Positions 39,970 to 49,753 of a DNA stretch of 64,000 bases are shown here, piece after piece. The stretch is from Chthonomonas sp. UBA2387 (GTDB lineage: Bacteria; Armatimonadota; Fimbriimonadia; Fimbriimonadales; Fimbriimonadaceae): positions 21,559 through 85,558 of the forward strand of contig DDSP01000067.1 in the NCBI GenBank assembly GCA_002343445.1, written 5' to 3'. The position numbers were made by a program, and so were the translations under genes. The notes beneath the pieces are model-generated. The model was not told the DNA's origin, did no database searches, and saw only the letters and a program-made list of their open reading frames with translations. Position 1 is the first letter of the stretch. Each line of letters begins with the position of its first letter.

Positions 39970-42246
39970 ATGTCGAACACGATGACACGCATGACGCTGA
40001 CCTTGGCGGCAATCGCCGCACTTGTCGGGACGAGCTTGGCACAAGCCCCTGACAAACTGACGTTGAAGACGGGCGTCGTGCCGATGGCCACTCTCCTGAA
40101 GGAGCTTTCGACGGCATCGGGCCTGACCTTGGATTCGATCCCCCGCTTCCGAGGCGAGGCGATGCTGCTCGACGTCAAGGATGCGCCCGTCAACGAGGTG
40201 CTGACGCGCGTGGCCCAGGCCGTTGGCGCAGACTGGGAGAAGATCGAGGGCGGTTACCGACTCGTACTCTCCACCGAAACCGAGCGCAAGCAACGCGAAG
40301 AGGAGATCGCCGATCGTGCGGCCCGCATCCAACGCGGCCTCGACCAACGCATCGCAGGCATGGGGCCGACGCTGGACGCCAACGCCGCCCGCCAAGCCGT
40401 GGAGGAAGCGCTCAAGACGCAAGAGGAGTTCCAGCGCCGCATGCAGCAGCGCGAGCAGGGCACAGTCGGCTCGATCTTCGTGAATGCGAACGTCGCCCGC
40501 CCCTCGTCGCGCACGATGCCCGCCGAACGCACCGCTTTGATGCTGGCCAAGGGGATCGGCGAACGAACCCTCGCCGCCATGATGCCGGGCGACCGGATCG
40601 TCTTCTCCACGAGCCCGACCGCTGTTCAGGTGCGCATGCCCGCCTCGGCATCCCAGGCGCTCCAAGAGTTCGTGCAACAGCACAACCTCGTCGCCGACAT
40701 GGTGCGAGACCTTGGCAAACCGACGCCCGAGGGCGGCCTTCAGCTCAACATCCAGATGTCCGGCCAAGCCGACCTGAACGCCAAGCCGATCTCCCGGTTG
40801 GGCCGAGTGCTCTTGGTGGTCGAGCGATTCCGGGACAACTGGAACCTGCAACTGCGAGCCTACGACGTGGACGGACGGATGGCGGGGCAAGCGTTCACGA
40901 TGGTCAGCGCTTCGATGGGTGCAGAGCCGACGCAACTGACCCTGAAGCATCCCGAGAAGCCGATCGCTTTGCCCGCGTTGGCCCACGAGTTTGCCGCTCT
41001 GATGAATCAGCCTAGACGCGGCATGTCGTTCACGACGGGGGCAGGCGAGATGGTCCGCGCCATCCGCCTTTCATCCACAGAAGGATTCGAGATCTCCCCC
41101 AGTCAAGCCAAGCCGACCACGCCCGTTTCGGATGAATGGCGGACGCGGCTAAGCCGCCCCGAGACGTTCGATCCGCTGTCCTTTGTCGTCGGCGAAGCGG
41201 TGGCCCGAATCGGTGCATCCGAATCGGTGAACACGGTCGCGTGCCTGAGCGACCAGACTTATCGGACACAGACAGCGCTGTTGCGCGACAGCCTCACCGT
41301 GGCGCAAGCGGCGGGAGCCCTCGCTGGGACGCCCGGCGTCCACTTCGGGATCGAGGACGGCTGGCTGACGGTCCGACCGAAGCACTACATCGAGCACCGT
41401 GCCACGCAACTCGACCGCGTATCGCTGGGCCAAGCCCTGCGCAAGGGGCTCGCCGATGGGCGCCTTTCGCTCGACTTGACTGCCTCGTATGCCGCCGCCC
41501 AGCCCTCGATCGTCGCGATGGAAGGCTATGATGGCGACGTGTTCGCCGCTCTGTCGAAACACATCTTCGAGGGCGAGACGTTGCGCGACCAGTCGTTCCA
41601 GCGCGAGATGCTGCGGCTTTATGCGAACCTGAATGCGGGCCAGCGCAACGCCTTGGCCCAAGGGAACGCGGTTCAGATCAGCGCTTTGAACGGCTCCGGC
41701 AGAACCGCCCTGCAGCGGATGGTGTTCAACGCCATGAACTTCATGCCGATCCAGGTGCAAACGGAGGGCCAACATCGCGGCCCGATGAATCCGATGGCCG
41801 ACAATGAGCGCACCGACGCCCTGCCGAGCGGCATTCCGAGCAACGGGTACCTGACCATGCAGATCAACGAGACGCCGGGCGCCTACGCGACGAATTCCAA
41901 GACGGGCGCCGCGCGCGTGATGAGCGGCTACGAACTTGGCGGTATGTTGCCCGACCCCAACGGCGGGAACCGCCCGCCCTCCGAAGAGTTCGACGGGTTC
42001 ACGCCCATGACGCTGCGAGTGATGCAGTTCACGTTCCACTTCTCGCCCACGACGACGGGCAATCAGGGCCTGACGGACAAAGTGTTCCCCACGGCTGGAT
42101 CGCGGTCCGTGCCGTTCGCCCAACTGCCGACGGCGTTTCTGGCGCGGTTGCAGGAGTTTCGAAACCGCCTCGGGTCGTTCCAAACCACGGGGGTCGACGT
42201 GATCGCGATAGGCGGCACCCGCGGCGGCGGCCCTCCACCGCCCTAG
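39970..42246 (+). CDS. Large exported protein with secretin-N (STN)-like domain
   Basis: A 758-residue protein with a signal peptide (cleavage after SLAQA). Residues about 25-100 (KLTLKTGVVPMATLLKELS, then LDVKDAPVNEVLTRVAQAV and GGYRLV) have the STN/secretin-N pattern of outer membrane secretins and TonB receptors. The rest is a long region of mixed strand and coil without recognised domain or beta-barrel signature; no C-terminal secretin core. Two or three Met codons near the start are possible. Its stop TAG overlaps the stop of the convergent ABC transporter gene (the four bases CTAG serve both). Confidence 0.6.
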   Translation: MSNTMTRMTLTLAAIAALVGTSLAQAPDKLTLKTGVVPMATLLKELSTASGLTLDSIPRFRGEAMLLDVKDAPVNEVLTRVAQAVGADWEKIEGGYRLVLSTETERKQREEEIADRAARIQRGLDQRIAGMGPTLDANAARQAVEEALKTQEEFQRRMQQREQGTVGSIFVNANVARPSSRTMPAERTALMLAKGIGERTLAAMMPGDRIVFSTSPTAVQVRMPASASQALQEFVQQHNLVADMVRDLGKPTPEGGLQLNIQMSGQADLNAKPISRLGRVLLVVERFRDNWNLQLRAYDVDGRMAGQAFTMVSASMGAEPTQLTLKHPEKPIALPALAHEFAALMNQPRRGMSFTTGAGEMVRAIRLSSTEGFEISPSQAKPTTPVSDEWRTRLSRPETFDPLSFVVGEAVARIGASESVNTVACLSDQTYRTQTALLRDSLTVAQAAGALAGTPGVHFGIEDGWLTVRPKHYIEHRATQLDRVSLGQALRKGLADGRLSLDLTASYAAAQPSIVAMEGYDGDVFAALSKHIFEGETLRDQSFQREMLRLYANLNAGQRNALAQGNAVQISALNGSGRTALQRMVFNAMNFMPIQVQTEGQHRGPMNPMADNERTDALPSGIPSNGYLTMQINETPGAYATNSKTGAARVMSGYELGGMLPDPNGGNRPPSEEFDGFTPMTLRVMQFTFHFSPTTTGNQGLTDKVFPTAGSRSVPFAQLPTAFLARLQEFRNRLGSFQTTGVDVIAIGGTRGGGPPPP

Positions 42247-43007
42247 GCGTGGGCCGCGGTCTTGGGCGCGTACTCGACGGCATCGGCGTCCGGCATACTG
42301 GCCAACACGTCGGTGGCGCGGATGCGGTCGTGGACCGGATCGTCGTTCACCACCCGCCCATCGCGGAACCGCACGATGCGCTTGCAGTGGTGGGCGATTT
42401 CCTCTTCGTGGGTGACGAGGACGATCGTCTTCCCTTGCTCGTTGAGTTCCTGAAAGAGCGCCATGATCTCTTCGGACGTGCGCGAGTCGAGGTTGCCCGT
42501 GGGTTCGTCGCCGAAGATGACCACGGGATCCGTGACGATCGCGCGTGCGATGGCCACGCGTTGCTGCTGACCGCCTGAGAGTTCGTTGGGCTTGTGGTGC
42601 ATGCGCTGGCCCAGGCCGACCCGCTCCAGCGCCTTGGCGGCCACCTCGTGGCGGTTGCGCGTGCCTGCGTAGATCAGCGGAAGTTCCACGTTCTTGAGCG
42701 CGCTCGTGCGCGGCAGGAGGTTGAACTGCTGGAACACGAACCCAATGTACTTGTTCCGAATGTCGGCCAGTTCGTTGTCGTTCATGTTCGCGACGTCTTG
42801 CCCGTGCAGCAAGAACTGGCCGCGCGTCGGCCGGTCGAGGCAGCCGACCACGTTCATGAACGTGGACTTGCCCGAGCCGGAGGGCCCCATGACAGCCACG
42901 AACTCGCCTTCGCTGATGGTCAGCGACACGTCACGCAAGGCATGGACGATCATGTCGCCCATGGTGTAGTCCTTGGCCAAATCTCTGACTTCGATGATCG
43001 GTTTCAC
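42243..43007 (-). CDS. MacB-type ABC transporter, ATP-binding protein
   Basis: A 254-residue LolD/MacB-class ATPase: Walker A GPSGSGKST (41-49), Q-loop FQQFNLLPRTSA, signature LSGGQQQR, Walker B VVIFGDEPTGNLDS and the H-loop VTHEEEIAHHC. It starts at GTG overlapping the permease stop (GTGA). With the permease, membrane-fusion protein and TolC-like gene directly upstream it forms a complete tripartite MacAB-TolC-type exporter. The short C-terminal tail (about 30 residues) has no known function. Confidence 0.93.
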   Translation of the reverse strand: MKPIIEVRDLAKDYTMGDMIVHALRDVSLTISEGEFVAVMGPSGSGKSTFMNVVGCLDRPTRGQFLLHGQDVANMNDNELADIRNKYIGFVFQQFNLLPRTSALKNVELPLIYAGTRNRHEVAAKALERVGLGQRMHHKPNELSGGQQQRVAIARAIVTDPVVIFGDEPTGNLDSRTSEEIMALFQELNEQGKTIVLVTHEEEIAHHCKRIVRFRDGRVVNDDPVHDRIRATDVLASMPDADAVEYAPKTAAHA

Positions 43008-44215
43008 TCGTGCCTCAATGCCTCGATGGGCTGGAGTCTGCTGGCGCGCATGGCGGGATAGATGCCGAAGAACAGCCCGACCATGGCCGAAAAGCCGAAA
43101 GCGGTGACCACTCCGGCCGTGTTGATCTCGGGCGGCACCTGGAACAGGCCCGCGATGTAGAAGATGCTCGCCGAGCCGATGAGGATGCCCAGAATGCCGC
43201 CGACCAGACACATCACGACGCTTTCGAGCAGGAACTGCGAAAGGATGGTGCCTCGCTTCGCGCCGATCGCTTTCCGCAAGCCGATCTCGCGCGTCCGCTC
43301 GGTCACCGACACCAGCATGATGTTCATAATGCCGATGCCGCCCACGAGGAGCGAGACCGAGGCGATGCCCGCGAGCAGGATGCTCAGAAGCCGAGTCTGC
43401 GTTTGGATCTGCTCGATCATCTCGCCCTGGTTCATCACGCGGAAAAGCGGCTCGCCCATCGCGGACTTGCGCGACTTCATCAGCGTGTCCTCGACTTGCT
43501 GCTGCGTGATCGCCATCAGGTCGGTTCGGCTGGCCTGAAGCTGGATCATGTCGAGCGTGGTCTTGCCCATGAGCCGGGTCTTGGCCGTCTTGAGCGGGAT
43601 GTAGATCTGGTCGTCCGGGTTCCACATGCCCGAACCGCCCTTGTAATCCACGACGCCGACCACTTCGAAGTTTTGCCCGTTGATGCGCACCGTCGAGCCG
43701 ACGGCGTTTTCGCCGTGGAACAGCTCGTCCCAGACGGTGAAGCCGAGTACGGCCACCTGGCGTGCGAGGGCTTCGTCCTCCTCGTCGTACCATTCGCCTT
43801 CAACCATCTTGACCATGTTGCGGATGTACTTGACCTGCGGCTCCGCGCCATAGACCTGGGTGCTGTGCGTGTTCGAGCGGAACTTGGCCATGCCGTTTCG
43901 GCGGACCGAGCCCGTGATCTCCTTGATCAGCGGCACTTCGCGCTTCAGGGCGGCGATATCGTCGTCCCTGAGTTGCATGCCCGCTTCGGACCCCATGCTC
44001 ATGCCGCCGCGACGCCAGTTTGGGAACACGAGGAGCATGTTGGAACCCATGATCTCGATGTTCTCGATGGACTTGCGCTTGGTGCCCTCGCCGATGCCGA
44101 CCATGCAGATGACCGAGCCCACGCCGATCACGACGCCCAACATGGTGAGCATCGAGCGCAACTTGTTCGAGGCGATCGCCCTGAGCGCACTTTCCAGACT
44201 GTCCCAGGGCCTCAT
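43004..44215 (-). CDS. MacB-type ABC transporter permease
   Basis: A 403-residue FtsX-like permease: an N-terminal span (about 15-40, LRSMLTMLGVVIGVGSVICMV), a large periplasmic MacB-PCD domain (about 45-260), then three spans in the FtsX domain (VSLLVGGIGIMNIMLVSVTERTREIGLRKAIGAKRGTILSQFLLESV). The latter block is family-defining. It exports a substrate from the periplasm or inner leaflet. It overlaps the MFP gene by ATGA. Confidence 0.93.
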   Translation of the reverse strand: MRPWDSLESALRAIASNKLRSMLTMLGVVIGVGSVICMVGIGEGTKRKSIENIEIMGSNMLLVFPNWRRGGMSMGSEAGMQLRDDDIAALKREVPLIKEITGSVRRNGMAKFRSNTHSTQVYGAEPQVKYIRNMVKMVEGEWYDEEDEALARQVAVLGFTVWDELFHGENAVGSTVRINGQNFEVVGVVDYKGGSGMWNPDDQIYIPLKTAKTRLMGKTTLDMIQLQASRTDLMAITQQQVEDTLMKSRKSAMGEPLFRVMNQGEMIEQIQTQTRLLSILLAGIASVSLLVGGIGIMNIMLVSVTERTREIGLRKAIGAKRGTILSQFLLESVVMCLVGGILGILIGSASIFYIAGLFQVPPEINTAGVVTAFGFSAMVGLFFGIYPAMRASRLQPIEALRHE

Positions 44216-45981
44216 CGTCCGCCTCCGCCTCCGGCGCCGGCACGGGCACCCGCGCCAGCCGTCCCGCCTGTGGCGCCACCCGAGGCCCGCGAGGTGGGTC
44301 GGTTTCCTTGCTGACCACCCGCCAATCCGCCGCCTCGGAGCGCTTCTTCCATGCGGCGCTGTCGGTCGCGCATATCGGTCAGGTTGATTTCGGCCACCAC
44401 GATCTCCTCGCCCTCCTCAACGCCAGAGAGGATCTCGATGCCGTCGTTGCCGGTCTCGCCGACCTTGACCTCTCGCTTCTCGGGCTTCAGGGGGTCGGCT
44501 GTCTTGATTCGGACGTAGGACTTGCCGTCCTCGTTCATCACGGCTTGGGCCGGGGCAAGCAACACGTTGGGCTTGCTCAGCGTGATGAACTCGCAATTGG
44601 CGCTCAGGCCCGGCAAAAGCGGCACCTTCGCTCCAGGGAGCACGCGGACGCGAACCTTGACCGCCGTGATGTTGTTGGTCGTCGTCGCCGAGGGGTTGAC
44701 CCGTTCGACGACGCCTTCGCTGGTCTGACCAGGGAACGCCTCGAGCACGATCCGCACCCGCTGGCCCTGTTGCACCTGCGAAACATCGGCCTCGTCCACG
44801 GCACAGTCCACGAACATCGTGGTCACGTCGCTGATCTGCACGATGCTCGTTCCTTGCGAGAACGTGCTGGTGCCGGGAGGGATGATCGTCCCCTCTTCGA
44901 TGTACTTCATGGTCACCACACCGTCGCGGGGAGCGACCACGGTGGTGCTGTCCAACTGAACCTTGGCGTTGTCCAGCGACACTCGGCTCCGCACCTTGCT
45001 CGCCTCGGCCTGGACGATCTCCTCGCGCCGCAGTTGGTTCTGAATCTTGGCGTCCTGCGCCCGCTTGAGGGCGATTTCAGCCTGCTCGACGGCGCGCTTG
45101 GCCTCTTCGAGCGAACGTTGCGCCAACGGGACCTGCGAGCGGTTGGCCTCCGCTTCTTTGAGCGAGGCACGCGCTCGAGCCACGTTTTGTTTCTCCGCTT
45201 CTTGGAGAGCGCTGATCTCGGCGTCGAGGGTCTGGGCGCGCTGGCGAGCCACGTCGTAAGCGCTTTGCGCCGAAGCGAGCGCCGCCTCCGCGCGCTGAAC
45301 CGCCGCACCGGACACGTACCCGGAAGCCAAGAGGTCTTTCTGCCGTTCGAATTCCTTCTTCGCGGCATCGAGGTCGGCGGCGGTTCGCGAGACGGCCGAG
45401 GACGCATCCCGGCGCATTTGGGGAATCGTCACCGCGTTCAGCTTGCGCTCCGCTTCCTCGGCGGAGGCGACCTGTGCGCGAGCCGTGGCCAACGAAGCAT
45501 CCACCAAAGTGGGCCGGGTCTCGGCCTCGATCTCGGCGCGGCGAAGTCGAATCTTGGCGGATTCGAGCGCAGCCTTCGCATTGGCGATATCGTTCTCGAT
45601 GTTGGCTTGGGTCAGGTCGAGATTCCGACGCGCCGCTTCGGCGCGCGAACGGGCCACATCGGCATCGGCAGAGGCCTGATCGTAGAGCGCTTGCGTGTCG
45701 CGCGGGTCGATGATGGCGACGAGGTCTCCCGCTTTCACCACTGCGCCCTCGTCCACGGCCAGCCGCGTCACGATGCCGCCTGCCTTCGACTTCACGTCCA
45801 CTTGGGTGAGCGCGACGAGTTGGCCGGGCGACGTGATGGAGCGAATCAACTCTCCTCGCTCCAGCTTGGCGTAGCGGTACTCGATCTCGTCCGCTTGACC
45901 CGAGCCCTTGAACGCGTTGAAGCCCCAAATGGCTCCTGCGACGACGGCGACTCCGACAACGATGGCGACTGGTTTGCTCAT
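44212..45981 (-). CDS. Membrane-fusion protein (HlyD/MacA family)
   Basis: A 589-residue periplasmic adaptor. It has an N-terminal span (residues 4-22), a first biotinyl/lipoyl half (SPGQLVALTQVDVKSKAGGIVTRLAVDEGAVVKAGDLVAIID), a very long coiled-coil hairpin (about 90-330), the second lipoyl half (TTVVAPRDGVVTMKYIEEGTIIPPG) and the beta-barrel domain. The C-terminus is Gly/Ala-rich. At 589 residues it is longer than MacA (about 370), mainly through the coiled coil, so it may span a wide periplasm. Confidence 0.9.
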   Translation of the reverse strand: MSKPVAIVVGVAVVAGAIWGFNAFKGSGQADEIEYRYAKLERGELIRSITSPGQLVALTQVDVKSKAGGIVTRLAVDEGAVVKAGDLVAIIDPRDTQALYDQASADADVARSRAEAARRNLDLTQANIENDIANAKAALESAKIRLRRAEIEAETRPTLVDASLATARAQVASAEEAERKLNAVTIPQMRRDASSAVSRTAADLDAAKKEFERQKDLLASGYVSGAAVQRAEAALASAQSAYDVARQRAQTLDAEISALQEAEKQNVARARASLKEAEANRSQVPLAQRSLEEAKRAVEQAEIALKRAQDAKIQNQLRREEIVQAEASKVRSRVSLDNAKVQLDSTTVVAPRDGVVTMKYIEEGTIIPPGTSTFSQGTSIVQISDVTTMFVDCAVDEADVSQVQQGQRVRIVLEAFPGQTSEGVVERVNPSATTTNNITAVKVRVRVLPGAKVPLLPGLSANCEFITLSKPNVLLAPAQAVMNEDGKSYVRIKTADPLKPEKREVKVGETGNDGIEILSGVEEGEEIVVAEINLTDMRDRQRRMEEALRGGGLAGGQQGNRPTSRASGGATGGTAGAGARAGAGGGGGR

Positions 45982-45991
45982 AGGCGGTGTG

Positions 45992-47281
45992 TTAGCGAAG
46001 ATCCTGCTCGCCCGGCACCTGCTTGCCCGAGACAAGCTTGATGCGCACGTCGGCGATATACGTATCGTACGAGGCTTCGACGAGATTCGACTCGGCGGTG
46101 ACCAGGCTGACTTGGGCCGTGATGACGGCGATGAGGTCGGCCGCACCCTTGCTGAACGCACCCTCGGCGGCCTCGTAGTTCAGGTTGGCCGCATCGAAGG
46201 CGAGTTTCGCCGCCCGAAGCCTCTGGCGGTTCTGGGTCAGCGTCTTGTAGGTGGATTCGATGGAGGCCTGAGCGTCGCGGCGAAGCTGCTTGAGCTCGCT
46301 CTCGGTCGCCATCACGTTCAGACGGATTTCATTGGCCGCTTCGCGCGAACGGTTGCCGTCGAACAGCGGCATGGACACCATGGCCGTCAGGTTGCTGGTC
46401 TCGGTCGGCGATGGGCCGAATCGGCGCTCGAAGTTGGCGTCCACGGTGTAGGTGGGGCCGGCTTCCAGTTGGGAGCGCTTGAGCGAGTAGCCCAGGCTCT
46501 TCAGGCTCGCTTCGCGAGACTTGAGGTCGGGGCGGTTCTCCAGCCCGAACGCCACGAGCGCGTCCAGCGTCTCCATCTGGCCCTCGGCGGGAAAATCGGG
46601 TACATCGGCCAGTTCGGGCAAGGCCTGCATCGAATCCCATCCGATGATCGCCTTCAAGTCGGCCTCGGCGGTCTCCACTCGGTTCTGGGAGCTGAGCAGA
46701 CTCACTTCGGCGTTCAGCACGTCGGCCTTGGCCTGCAGTTCTTCCTTCTCGGCCATGTCTTTGACGCGGATCCGTGCCTGAACCTGCTTGAGCACTTCCT
46801 GCGCTCGGGCCACGGTCGACTTGGAGACTTCGACCAGCTTGCGTGCGCGCAACACCTCGAAGTACCGAACGTGGACTTCGGTCAGCGTGGTGCGAAGCGT
46901 CTGCAGACTGGAGAGTTCCTGGGCCGTGAGAGACGCGCCCGAGCCCGCCAACCCCAATTGCCGCTGACCCGAATCCAGCAAACGCCAACTCGCCGCGATG
47001 CCCGCGAACGCATCGTCGCTCTTGAACGTCGAACGCAGTCCCGTGAACGACTCCTGCCGCTGGTAGCGGTAACCAGCGTCGGGCGTGATCGTCGGGAAGA
47101 AGGCGGCTCGGTTCTGGCGGACGCGGCTTCGGGCGCCTTCGATGTCCAGCCAGGCGGCGCGGATGGTGCCGTTGTTCTCCCGGGCCAAGCGCAACGCTTG
47201 ATCCAGATCGAGACGGGTTTGCGCCACAACGGTGCCGAGAGACACCGCGCACAACGCGAGAACGGAAAGGGGTCGAACCAT
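45992..47281 (-). CDS. TolC-like outer membrane efflux protein
   Basis: A 429-residue protein with a signal peptide (ending LGTVVA, residues 1-20) and two OEP repeats: long helices, L-D-L-D-Q-A-L-R-L-A-R-E-N-N at the start, FFPTITPDAGYRYQ, then ASIESTYKTLTQNRQRL and VEASYDTYIADVRIKLVSG. It makes the outer membrane channel of the exporter whose MFP, permease and ATPase follow on the same strand. Confidence 0.92.
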   Translation of the reverse strand: MVRPLSVLALCAVSLGTVVAQTRLDLDQALRLARENNGTIRAAWLDIEGARSRVRQNRAAFFPTITPDAGYRYQRQESFTGLRSTFKSDDAFAGIAASWRLLDSGQRQLGLAGSGASLTAQELSSLQTLRTTLTEVHVRYFEVLRARKLVEVSKSTVARAQEVLKQVQARIRVKDMAEKEELQAKADVLNAEVSLLSSQNRVETAEADLKAIIGWDSMQALPELADVPDFPAEGQMETLDALVAFGLENRPDLKSREASLKSLGYSLKRSQLEAGPTYTVDANFERRFGPSPTETSNLTAMVSMPLFDGNRSREAANEIRLNVMATESELKQLRRDAQASIESTYKTLTQNRQRLRAAKLAFDAANLNYEAAEGAFSKGAADLIAVITAQVSLVTAESNLVEASYDTYIADVRIKLVSGKQVPGEQDLR

Positions 47282-47464
47282 GGCTCCGCTCACAATACCG
47301 CCCAAAGACCGTCTCAAAACGCCCAAGGCCCCATTGAACAAGCGATCGGCGTCGTCGGCATACCAAGCGGTAGAAACGCATCCGACGCCCATATGGTTCG
47401 CTCCAGCGGACTCAATCCTCTTGTGCCACAATCCCTGATTGGCGGCAGCCGCCGCCGGTGACCC

Positions 47465-48634
47465 ATGCCCGACGTATCCGTGCACATTCCCCAGATCGGC
47501 GAAGGCCTGCAAGAAGCCCGCCTCGTCGCCATGCTGAAGCAGCCCGGCGACGCCGTCAAACGCGACGAACCCATCTACCAGATGGAAACCGACAAGGCCG
47601 TCATGGACGTGGAGTCACCCTACGAGGGCACGCTCATTGAATGGCTCGCCGAAGCCGACGCCGTCCTCCCCATCGGCGCCCCCGTGGCCAAGATGCGGGT
47701 CGCCGAAGGCGTGGAAGAGGCCGCCGCTCCGAGCCACGGGCCAGCCGAAACCGACGCACCCCAAGCGTCCGCACCCGCCGCAGCCGCCGACGCGGGCGCC
47801 GCTCGGCTCCGCAACGTCCCCCCGCGCAGCCGAGCCTACGCCAAAGAGAAGGGTCTGACCGACGAACAACTCGCCGCCGTCGCCGCCAAGGTGGACAAGG
47901 TGATGCCCGCCGACATCGACGCGTTCTTGGCCGCCGGACCGACGAGTTCGGCGACGGGCTACAGCGAGACCCCGATGACCGGCGCACAACGCATCCTGGC
48001 CTCGCGACTCCAGCGTGGGGCGCAACTGGTCGTGCCGGGCACGATGTCCGTCGCCACGCGTTGGTCGGGCGTGGAAGCCGCCCGCGCGGCCGCCAAAGCT
48101 CAGGGCAGCGACTTCCAGCCTTCGGCGTTCACGATGTTCGCCTTCGCCGTGGCCCAAGCCCTCAAGAACCACCCGATGTTCCGCTCGACGCTCGTCGGCG
48201 ATTCGACGATTCGCACCTATGAGAAGGCGCATTTGGGCATTGCCGTCGCCCTGCCGGGCGACCAATTGGTTCTGGCCGTGGTGGACGATGCCGACCACCT
48301 CTCGTGGCGCGAGTTCGCCGATGCAACGCGCGAGCGAATCGACTTGGCCCGAGGTGGCAAGGACCAGGCCAACGAATCCGTGGCCCTCAGTCTCACCAAC
48401 ATGCAGCGCCACGGGCTGCGCGACGCCATTCCCGTCGTCGTCCCTCCCTCCGTCGCCACGCTCTTCCTCGGCGAAGTGTATTGGGGCTTTGCCGGCGAAA
48501 CGCCCGAGCCTGTGCGGCTGGTGAACCTGGGCCTGACGTTCGACCACCGTCTCATCAATGGGGTGGGCGCGGCCGAGTTCCTGAACGAAGTCAAGCGCAA
48601 CGTCGAGGACATCGAGTCGCTGATCCAGTCGTGA
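47465..48634 (+). CDS. 2-oxo acid dehydrogenase E2-type acyltransferase
   Basis: A 389-residue protein with lipoyl domain (residues 1-78, lipoyl Lys44 in METDKAVMD), a linker rich in Ala/Pro, a degenerate E3-binding domain (RLRNVPPRSRAYAKEKGLTDEQ, about 113-160) and a catalytic acyltransferase domain ending LGLTFDHRLINGVGAAEFL (the D-H-R-x-x-D-G site with Asp replaced by Asn). It is part of a complex such as pyruvate or branched-chain dehydrogenase, but no E1 or E3 lies nearby. The Asn at the site, if right, could lower activity. Confidence 0.85.
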   Translation: MPDVSVHIPQIGEGLQEARLVAMLKQPGDAVKRDEPIYQMETDKAVMDVESPYEGTLIEWLAEADAVLPIGAPVAKMRVAEGVEEAAAPSHGPAETDAPQASAPAAAADAGAARLRNVPPRSRAYAKEKGLTDEQLAAVAAKVDKVMPADIDAFLAAGPTSSATGYSETPMTGAQRILASRLQRGAQLVVPGTMSVATRWSGVEAARAAAKAQGSDFQPSAFTMFAFAVAQALKNHPMFRSTLVGDSTIRTYEKAHLGIAVALPGDQLVLAVVDDADHLSWREFADATRERIDLARGGKDQANESVALSLTNMQRHGLRDAIPVVVPPSVATLFLGEVYWGFAGETPEPVRLVNLGLTFDHRLINGVGAAEFLNEVKRNVEDIESLIQS

Positions 48635-49311
48635 AGCCGATCATCGCCATCAGTCCGCGTTTCGGGGCCACCGACGAAGGCGACCGTCGGCTGGAACTGA
48701 AGTTGGACTACGCCGAGGCGATCTCGCGGGCGGGCGGCGTGCCGATCATCGTTCCGCCCTCTGCCGACTTGGGTGCGCTGGCCGACCATGTGGATGCATG
48801 GATGGTTCCCGGAGGCGGCGACATCCATCCCTCGATCTACGGCGAGGCACCCCACGAACGGGTGTACGGACTGGACCCTGGGCGGTTTGCCTTCGAGCGG
48901 TCGCTATGGGATGTCTGGAAGGGTAAGCCCTACTTGGGCATCTGCTACGGGTGCCAGTTGCTCAACGTGCTGTATGGCGGCTCGTTGGTGCAACACGTGC
49001 CCGACGTGGTCGGCCACGAAGAGCATGGCTCGGGCGCGGTGCAGACCTACACGTTCGTCGAGGGTTCGCGGCTTCACGGCATTCTCGGTCCGCACGCGCA
49101 GGGCCGGTCGTACCACCACCAGTCGGTGGGCCGAGTCGCCGATGGTCTCTGCGTGACCGCGCGCGCCGAGGACGGCATCATCGAAGGCGTGGAGGCTGCG
49201 GGAGACGTCTGGCACGTGGGTGTGCAATGGCACCCCGAGACGACCTTGGACTCGCCAGACAGTCAGCGGTTGTTTGCGGCTTTCGTCCGCGCGGCCGGGG
49301 GTGTGCGGTGA
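48631..49311 (+). CDS. Class I glutamine amidotransferase, PuuD-like
   Basis: A 226-residue peptidase C26-type enzyme, like gamma-glutamyl-GABA hydrolase: PIIAISPRFGA start, AWMVPGGGDIHPSIYGE, the nucleophile Cys105 in GICYGCQLLNV, and the VQWHPETT block with catalytic His and Glu. It would cleave a gamma-glutamyl bond. GTG start overlapping the E2 stop (GTGA), so translational coupling. Confidence 0.85.
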   Translation: MKPIIAISPRFGATDEGDRRLELKLDYAEAISRAGGVPIIVPPSADLGALADHVDAWMVPGGGDIHPSIYGEAPHERVYGLDPGRFAFERSLWDVWKGKPYLGICYGCQLLNVLYGGSLVQHVPDVVGHEEHGSGAVQTYTFVEGSRLHGILGPHAQGRSYHHQSVGRVADGLCVTARAEDGIIEGVEAAGDVWHVGVQWHPETTLDSPDSQRLFAAFVRAAGGVR

Positions 49312-49742
49312 GACGATTGGTCAATGGATCCGAGGCCGAACTTGCCGATTCCGGCGCGGTCGTCGAGCCTCTGGGCGACCGTCTGCTCGTCCGAACCCCC
49401 GAGGGCACGCACACCGCATTGGTGGCCAAGGTCGGCGATCAGACGCTTGTCTCCTACCGGGGCCGACGCTTCGTCGTCGAGCCGGTGCGCCACTCGGTCG
49501 GTGGTGGCGCGGCGTCTTCTGGCGAGGTTCATGCCCCGATGCCTGGACAAATCACCGAAGTGCTGGTCGAGGTGGGCGCAACGGTCGAGGCGGGCGACAA
49601 GTTGCTGGTGCTGGAATCCATGAAGACCCAGCAATCGCTGATCGCACCGGTCGCGGGGCAAGTCGTTCGGCTAGCCGTATCCGTGGGCGATCAGGTCCAG
49701 CACGATCAGATGTTGGCGCTGGTCGAGCCATTGGCGCAGTAA
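49308..49742 (+). CDS. Biotin/lipoyl-attachment domain protein
   Basis: A 144-residue protein. The first ~70 residues are strand-rich; the last ~75 (VHAPMPGQITEVLVEVGATVEAGDKLLVLESMKTQ...) are a biotinyl domain with Lys106 in E-S-M-K-T, the place of the E-A-M-K-M biotin site of acyl-CoA carboxylases. It may be the biotin carrier of a carboxylase whose other subunits are elsewhere. It starts at GTG overlapping the amidotransferase stop. Confidence 0.82.
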   Translation: MRRLVNGSEAELADSGAVVEPLGDRLLVRTPEGTHTALVAKVGDQTLVSYRGRRFVVEPVRHSVGGGAASSGEVHAPMPGQITEVLVEVGATVEAGDKLLVLESMKTQQSLIAPVAGQVVRLAVSVGDQVQHDQMLALVEPLAQ

Positions 49743-49753
49743 ACTTGCTGGCG

